DNA from: Letharia columbiana
Lineage: Eukaryota; Ascomycota; Lecanoromycetes; Lecanorales; Parmeliaceae
DNA: 40,900 nt
Direction: 5' to 3'
NCBI RefSeq assembly: GCF_014066305.1
Contig: NW_023501159.1
Location: forward strand, 1-40,900
The translations under genes and the position numbers were made by a program. Below the pieces are notes generated by a model. It had not been told where the DNA came from. It did not search any database and saw only the letters and a program-made list of their open reading frames with translations. Positions 35,700-40,900 of this stretch are shown here, in pieces. Positions within the stretch are counted from its first letter, which is position 1. Every line of letters starts with the position of its first letter.

Positions 35700-37648
35700 A
35701 TGCAGACTGCCACGGCAACTATGGAGACGCCTGCTGTGGAGACGCCTGTTATGGAGACGCCTGCTAAGGAGACTCCTGCTATGGAGACGCCTGCTATGGA
35801 AACAGCCACTATGGAGACGCCTGCTATGGAGACGCCTGCGATGGAGACGCCTGCGATGGAGACGCCTGCGATGGAGACGCCTGCTATGGAGACGCCTGCT
35901 ATGGAGACGCCTGCTAAGGAGACGCCTGCTATGGAGACGCCTACTATGGAAACAGCCACTATGGAGACGGCTCCTGCTATGGAGACGCCTGCTATGGAAA
36001 CAGCCACTATGGAGACGGCTCCTGCTATGGAGACGCCTGCTATGACACCTGCTATGGAGACACCTGCTATGGAAACAGCCACCATGGAGACGGCTCCTGC
36101 TATGGAGACGCCTGCTATGGAAACGGCTCCTGCTATGGAGACGACTGCTATGGAGACGACTACTGATACAGCATGTTCAATGAATGGCGAAGGTCCGTCC
36201 TACTGGTGGCGCACCAGTGGGTCTGATCTCTCTAGAATGCTTCATGAGGCCAATTACCCGGAAGAAGCACAGCGCCAATTCCTTGACTACTATCGAGACA
36301 CTCTCTGTCCACTGCTAGGAAACAAACCTGAAAGCAACTCCCTTCCCGCCGCGGTGGGCTGGGACGGCAATCCTTTTGAGTACAGCTTTGAGTTTAAGGG
36401 TTCAACCAAAACCCCAGGTGTTCGCTTCGTTCTCGATCTTAGCGAGCTCCGTCCACCAAACAAGGACCACCCTCTGAGTATAGCAAATTCAGAAAAGGTG
36501 TTAGAAACGCTTGCCAAGCAAAGTCCAATGTTTGACGACAAATGGGTACGTTATGCATTTCGATTGTCAAGCTTCTTGTTCTTTCCAAAATATTGATCTG
36601 TTTGTTTCCTCCCTTTCTCACTGCGTTAGCTATGATGCGCAACTTCTTGATGACGAGAAAATAATGACTCCAGATCACACCCGGTAGCATCGTGCTCTCG
36701 CCCGGTGGTTCGTCTATTCCAACGTCTCCCCAAGTAAACAGCAAGCCCTTGTCGCTCAGGTAGGGTATCAGACGCCCACAATATTGGGATTTGACATCAA
36801 TGCTCGTATCTTGGAGTTGGCGCCTGGAATGCTCCCTGTCATGGCCAAGAGCTACTTTCCCCCCTGCTTCGTGGCGGCAGACAAGGGCTTCGGCCGCTTC
36901 CAAGCGCTCAGCTTGGGTATTCGGCAAATGCCGGACATTGGCTACTATCCGAATATCTTGCTGGCCCTCAAGACGATTGAGGACTACGTCGAGGACCATC
37001 CTCAGTACGAGAACTGCGGGCGGGGCATGGCAACTGATTTCGTCAAGGCAGGAAAGGCGCGCCTGAAGGTGTACATGCGCTATTGGGGGAACTCGTTCGA
37101 CGAGATGTGGGATTATTACACGCTGGGTGGACGGATCCCTGATCTGGAAGACGACAAGGAGAAGCTTCGAGACTTGATTTACCTCGCAAGTGGCTGTGAC
37201 TACCCAGCCGACAAGATAAAGGAAGAGACTCCAGCTGAGCAGCGGCGACGCGCGCTCTTCGGACAAAAACCAACGTCCATGTATTTCTCGCTCTCACCGG
37301 ATAGGCCATACCCGGTCCCAAAGCTCTACTTCTATCCTGCTTTCAGAGCACCCAACGACCAAGCGATCGCTCAGGGACTGGACGCCTGGTTGACGAAGTA
37401 TGGGTGGCATGACGGAGGAAGGTCGCTCGAGGAGCGACTGGAGAATGTCTTGTACGTGGCCATGCGTCTCGTTGCACAACCTTTCTGACGTTGCTAACAA
37501 CTGAAAACACAGCACGTACCGGAAGCTGGACGAAAAGCCGGGCATCTTCACCTTCATTGGCATCGGGAGGAAGGAAGATTCCAAGCAGGATGGTCTAAGT
37601 CTGCAGGTCTACGTCACTCCTGAACTATACGAGACACCGCGCTTTTAG
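35700..37648 (+). CDS. DMATS-fold aromatic prenyltransferase with N-terminal repeat tract
   Basis: This enzyme should transfer a dimethylallyl (or longer) group from the diphosphate to a phenol or other aromatic. After the repeat tract the family N-terminus appears: SYWWRTSGSDLSRMLHEANY, then FLDYYRD and PLLG, and PFEYSFEF with the usual catalytic Glu. Exon 36735-37451 carries TPTILGFDI, ELAPGMLPVMAKSYFPPC, CGRGMATDF, ARLKVYMRY, WDYYTLGGR and PKLYFYP. Exon 37513-37648 closes with GIFTFIGIGRKE and VYVTPELYE. There is no membrane segment, unlike UbiA prenyltransferases. The first exon is 35700-36545. The next junction is uncertain: the obvious intron 36546-36629 puts TGA in frame, while introns 36546-36657 and 36684-36734 (weak signals) keep the frame open to 574 codons. 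Translation may instead start at the ATG at 36180, beyond the repeats. Confidence 0.85.
35718..36170 (+). repeat. 15-bp minisatellite encoding METPA repeats
   Basis: About 30 tandem units of ATGGAGACGCCTGCT and variants are present. Units of 15, 18 (METAPA) and 12 bp (MTPA) occur. All are multiples of three, and the plus frame runs without a stop into the prenyltransferase. The reverse strand is also open for 132 codons, which is a property of the repeat and not a gene. It is either an N-terminal extension of the enzyme or a tract in its leader/promoter. Confidence 0.85.
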
Positions 37649-38000
37649 TGGACTGGACTTGGGGACCCTTAATCTCCTTTCAGTCTACATGTACTTTAGA
37701 ACATTGATGGCGCGATTAGAATTTGGCTATTGCAATCTCTTTTGTCTGTTAGTATAACTAGATTTGATGGAAAGCTTAGGTACTTGCACATGGAACACGC
37801 CTGTAGGACACTTCTTACCTTCAATAAGGGGGGGTTCCTTTTCTTGTGCTATTCTTGTCAGATGGTCCTATGTACTAGGGTACGATTTAACACTCAGCAA
37901 TTGAGCAACCCACAGACAGCTACAAATGATGCTAGAGAAAGAATGCGCGTAGCAACTACATAACCTCTCTGAGCGAAACGGGAAATGCAAGAGAGGCAAA

Positions 38001-38064
38001 CGGAGGAGGAAGAAGCGGAAGAAGAGGAAGAAGAGGAAGAAGAGGAAGAAGAGGAAGAAGAAAG
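38001..38064. repeat. purine-rich GAAGAGGAA microsatellite
   Basis: This is a run of GAA/GAG triplets, with AGAGGAAGA repeated about five times. It lies in intergenic sequence downstream of the prenyltransferase. No gene reads through it convincingly. Confidence 0.75.
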
Positions 38065-38436
38065 CTACATAAGAGCTTACAAACAATGTGCGCTCTCAAG
38101 GTCCAATGAATGAAAAACAAGATATTCTGTGACGTGACAGCGTTGTGCCATACCCCGCAAGTCCACCATGAGACCTTGACACTCGTAGCACAAAGAACCC
38201 CCATAGGCTCAAATTCAACGCCCTTCGTCAGTCAAATCTCACAGCGCAGCAGACAAACGAGAATCTGCACGCTCGACTGCGTTCTTCAATCTCTCACTTT
38301 GGACGATGGGCAGGAAGGAACACGGATAGCCACGAAGCAAGAGCACGGGGAAACAGCAAAGAGCATCAAATATGTGCTGGGGCGCGGGCTTCCCAGTAGT
38401 GAAAAGCTTGCCGAGTACTGGTTTTTGACTGTTTAA

Positions 38437-38661
38437 TTCTCAGGGAGACCCCCTAAAACCCCTCGGACCCTTCGGGGGCTCTTTAAGGGCTCTCCGAGAG
38501 CTTCTGTCGAGGGGCTGTCAAAGCAAGCTCGAAATTTGATTATTTTAGTGATATTTGATTGATTTCGAGCTTGCTTTGACAGCCCCTCGACAGAAGCTCT
38601 CGGAGAGCCCTTAAAGAGCTCCGAAGGGTTTAAGGGATTTTAAGGGATCTAACCCTGAGAA
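38437..38661. repeat. 225-bp fold-back with about 100-bp arms
   Basis: Starting TTCTCAGGG and ending CCCTGAGAA, the two arms are reverse complements. The inner part of each arm (about 38479-38538 and 38568-38626, including CTCTCCGAGAGCTTCTGTCG) is nearly perfect, and the outer 35 bp is diverged by transitions and small changes. The loop is about 25-30 bp of AT-rich sequence around 38540-38566. A transcript would form a long double-stranded hairpin. Confidence 0.8.
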
Positions 38662-38729
38662 TCGAGAGACGTTAGAGAGAGACGTTATAGTTCACTGAGA
38701 ATCGAGAGAGACGTTGTAATTTATTTGAC

Positions 38730-38822
38730 ATACTCAGGGGGAGACCCCCTGAAACCCCCCTAACCCTCCGGGGGCTCTCCGAGGGCTCTCCGAGGGCTCC
38801 TGCCGGAGGGGCTCTTCTCGCG
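38730..38822. repeat. half copy of the fold-back arm
   Basis: The sequence ACTCAGGGGGAGACCCCCTG, followed by a CCGGGGGCTCTCCGAGGGCT-type stretch, resembles the left arm of the fold-back at 38437-38538. It has no matching right arm. It diverges past about 38820 into AT-rich sequence. Confidence 0.6.
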
Positions 38823-39302
38823 AGCTCGATAAATCTTAAGTTTTAGTATATCTTTACGAATACTTTATCAAATTTCGTCTTCGCTGCATTATTTGAAAGC
38901 GTATAGTTAACTCTATAACTCTATAAATTTACTTTATTATCATTTATTACGTAACGTTAAAGGAATTAAATAGAATAAATTAATAAAGTTGATGTTCGAG
39001 GTTCAGCCTTATGGTGCTTCCTCTTTTGGACGTACCCGTGTTTAGATCGAAAATGAAGAAATAAGGTGTGTTTTAGACTAGAAATATTGGAATCCGATGA
39101 TCTGATTGGTCACTAGCCTCTTAGCGTAGCACCCATTCTCGTTTTCAAGTCTCGAGCATTGAGAAAGCAAGCTTTCCAATCATCAACGATCGGGCGTGAT
39201 GTGGTGCGATTGTGCATTTTCTAGCCCGGATGAACCGGGCGATACGGAATACGATGGAAAAATCAAATCGGAATTGTATCAAGGGGCATGGCAGCAACAC
39301 TC

Positions 39303-40805
39303 CTACTCCTCGAGCTCGGCCTCGACGATGCCTTGCACGGCCAGCGGCGAAGTCCAGACCCTGAGGAACTTATAACCCGCAGACTTGAGCAGCGTGCTCC
39401 AATGCGCCTCGCTCCGCTCTACCCCCGCCACCATGACCATCATGGTCAGATCGTAGGCCGTGGTGTGCGGGTGGGCCAAGGCCTCGGGCGCAATGTGGTC
39501 GTGGATCAGGAGTTTGCTGTATCCCGGTTTCATCGCCGCTCTCTGCATTTCGAGAATCTTGCGGGCCGGCTCGTCGGACCAGTCGTGGAGGACACCGTGC
39601 ATGTAGTAGGCGCGCGCTCCTGTGATTTGCAAGATTTAGCGGTCGTTCATCCGCCTTCTTACCGCGCACGATGAGCCTTACCTTTGATCGGCTGCGGCAT
39701 GAAGAAGTCGTAGCCTATCTTGTTCACAGGCTCTGGACACAGGGAGTGCTTTACAACCTCTGGTCTGTCCTCCAGGTACAGACGAGAAGCTGTCTCTGGG
39801 TGTAACTGGCGAAACTTTTCCATGTCGTGACCAATGTTGCCTCCCACGTCTACCACGAGAGGGGACTCGCTATCCGAGTCTGACTCGAGAATGGCGTTGT
39901 GGGGGAAAATGTCCACCCACCCGGCCTGGTTTGCCATGACGCCGCCCATGACGTGGTTGAAGGATTCACCCTCGACCGGGTGGGACTCGTAATAGTGGAA
40001 CATATCTCCCTTCCAACCTTTCGCGTACTGGAAAACGCCATTGCTGGGATCCAAAGGATTTTTGTAGCCATTCTGAGCCAGGTACATTGGCATCTTGAAG
40101 AAGCACGGAATTGTCGCATCGTAACTAAGTCTGTTACCCTTTGCTAAAAGTGTTGACTTATGGAGAGACAAACAGATGGTTGATCCACTCCCCGAACACT
40201 GATTGGGTGAAAGAGATACTCAATTTGGTCGGCTTGAAAACCCCTATCGAAGTCTCTTGCAGCACATGGTTTGCTGCTAAATGGCGGAGTAGGCGAACTA
40301 GATCGTCATATTTGTTTAGCTGCCAGGTCTGTCTCTCCCTCCATCCCGCCCTCTCTCCCTCCCTCCCTCTCTCACACACACACACACATACACACTCTCC
40401 GTGTCTCATATTTAAGGGCACTGACAGAGAAGGTTGGGGTCGCAAGACACCATCGCTGCCAGCTGCTCCCTTGTCATGGCGCCGTCACCGCGCTCATGCC
40501 ATTTGTCGAACAGCTGCAGATCCTTCGAAACTTTCAGAGCTGCCCCAAGCGCTGGCTGATGCACATTTCAGCCCCAGTCTCAGACTTCACACAAGGGTCA
40601 AAGTGAGTACCTGACCCATGCAGAGTCTCAATACGAAATCCCATGGCGTCTCGAGCCGAGATACGAGGGCATACGCTGCCAGGAGGGTCTGGATCCTTTT
40701 ACCATCGTTGCTGAAGGTGTCGGCGTTGATTCCGTTCAGTGTCTGCATAAGCTCTTCAACTTTGTGGTCGTCCGTTCCGTTCGTTCCATTCATTGAGGAC
40801 GCCAT
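39303..40805 (-). CDS. SAM-dependent O-methyltransferase (Methyltransf_2 family)
   Basis: It transfers a methyl group from S-adenosylmethionine to a phenolic or carboxylic oxygen. Exons: 40805-40611, 40555-40426, 40297-40174, 40124-39682 and 39619-39303, together 402 codons in frame, a normal length. The N-terminal dimerisation helices include QPALGAALKVSKDLQLFDKW and the winged-helix stretch MTREQLAAMVSCDPNLL-RLLRHLAANHVL. The SAM loop is VVDVGGNIGHDM, and the catalytic His lies in YYMHGVLHDWSDEP (HDW). Intron 2 contains a TG/GA/GGGA microsatellite (about 40335-40395), and intron 3 is 49 nt. The gene faces the prenyltransferase tail to tail. The class is the one that O-methylates orsellinate-type phenols in fungal clusters; the exact acceptor is not visible in the sequence. 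Confidence 0.9.
40335..40395. repeat. microsatellite inside O-methyltransferase intron 2
   Basis: On the plus strand it reads CCCTCCCTCCC-type repeats, then CTCTCTCACACACACACACA-type dinucleotides. It falls entirely within the intron 40425-40299. Frames that read through it are not coding. Confidence 0.8.
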
Positions 40806-40900
40806 CCGATACCGCTATTCTCAGGTGCTTACATTGACTGTTGGAAGCTGGCGTGTGTTACTCTTAAACATTGTGATAAAGGCACTCGTGGCACGATGAA
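40806..40900. promoter_or_regulatory. 5' flank of the O-methyltransferase, cut by window end
   Basis: These 95 bp lie upstream of the start codon at 40805. Nothing specific is recognised. Confidence 0.4.

Larger units (their letters stand above)
37649..39302. other. intergenic region with repeats, no gene seen
   Basis: This region of 1.65 kb lies between the convergent 3' ends of the prenyltransferase and the O-methyltransferase. It contains a purine-rich GAAGAA/GAGGAA repeat (38001-38064), the large fold-back at 38437-38661, a further half copy near 38730-38820 and a short AT-rich patch (about 38830-38990). Open frames of 70-110 codons occur but lack coding features. Confidence 0.6.

Noticed and set aside
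35687..36085. Minus-strand frame of 132 codons made of VSIAG repeats
   Set aside because: It is the complement of the 15-bp minisatellite; the absence of stops is a property of the repeat unit.
38110..38436. Plus-strand frame of 108 codons
   Set aside because: No domain, unremarkable composition and no promoter or intron signals; best left as intergenic.
1..40900. tRNA, rRNA or CRISPR features
   Set aside because: No cloverleaf, ribosomal motif or spaced direct-repeat array was recognised; the only tandem arrays are the 224-bp unit, the 15-bp minisatellite and microsatellites.

Overview
The window is nuclear DNA of a filamentous ascomycete (Pezizomycotina). The genes carry short introns of about 50-110 nt with GT...CTAAC/CTGAC...AG signals. 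Gene-bearing segments of normal base composition alternate with very AT-rich blocks (about 1-3470 and 22500-33200). In those blocks transposon reading frames still translate recognisably, but TGG/CAA/CAG codons have become stops and Cys codons read Tyr. That is the signature of repeat-induced point mutation (RIP). The class within Pezizomycotina cannot be fixed from the sequence alone.

Layout: (1) 1-3470 is a RIP-decayed block with an unidentified decayed frame and a PIF/Harbinger-like transposase relic on the minus strand, split by a 568-bp TA-flanked inverted-repeat element. (2) 3470-4548 is a non-coding transition containing a homopolymer-rich stretch that looks like an assembly or base-calling artefact. 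(3) 4549-22255 is a gene-rich segment: a cytochrome P450 (minus) divergent from a six-exon non-reducing polyketide synthase (plus; SAT-KS-AT-PT-ACP-CMeT-esterase/TE, 2535 aa), a regulator-like fungal protein (minus), a short-chain dehydrogenase/reductase (plus) and a three-repeat Myb-like protein (plus). (4) 22256-33200 is a second RIP block holding a complete but dead 7.1-kb Ty3/gypsy chromovirus inside a 224-bp tandem array, plus a second copy of the TA-flanked element. (5) 33573-40805 is a second gene-rich segment: a metallo-beta-lactamase-fold hydrolase (minus), an aromatic prenyltransferase of the DMATS fold preceded by an in-frame pentapeptide minisatellite (plus), and an O-methyltransferase (minus).

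Read together, the two genic segments look like one secondary-metabolite cluster opened up by about 11 kb of dead transposons. The synthase should release a C-methylated aromatic acid of the 5-methyl- or 3,5-dimethylorsellinic type. P450, SDR, O-methyltransferase and soluble prenyltransferase are the set expected for an oxidised, O-methylated, prenylated phenol such as zinniol or related phthalides. This product assignment is inference from enzyme classes, not something the sequence proves. Splice sites were chosen by hand from consensus signals, reading-frame continuity and remembered family motifs. They fit the frame for every gene, but the first two introns of the prenyltransferase remain doubtful.
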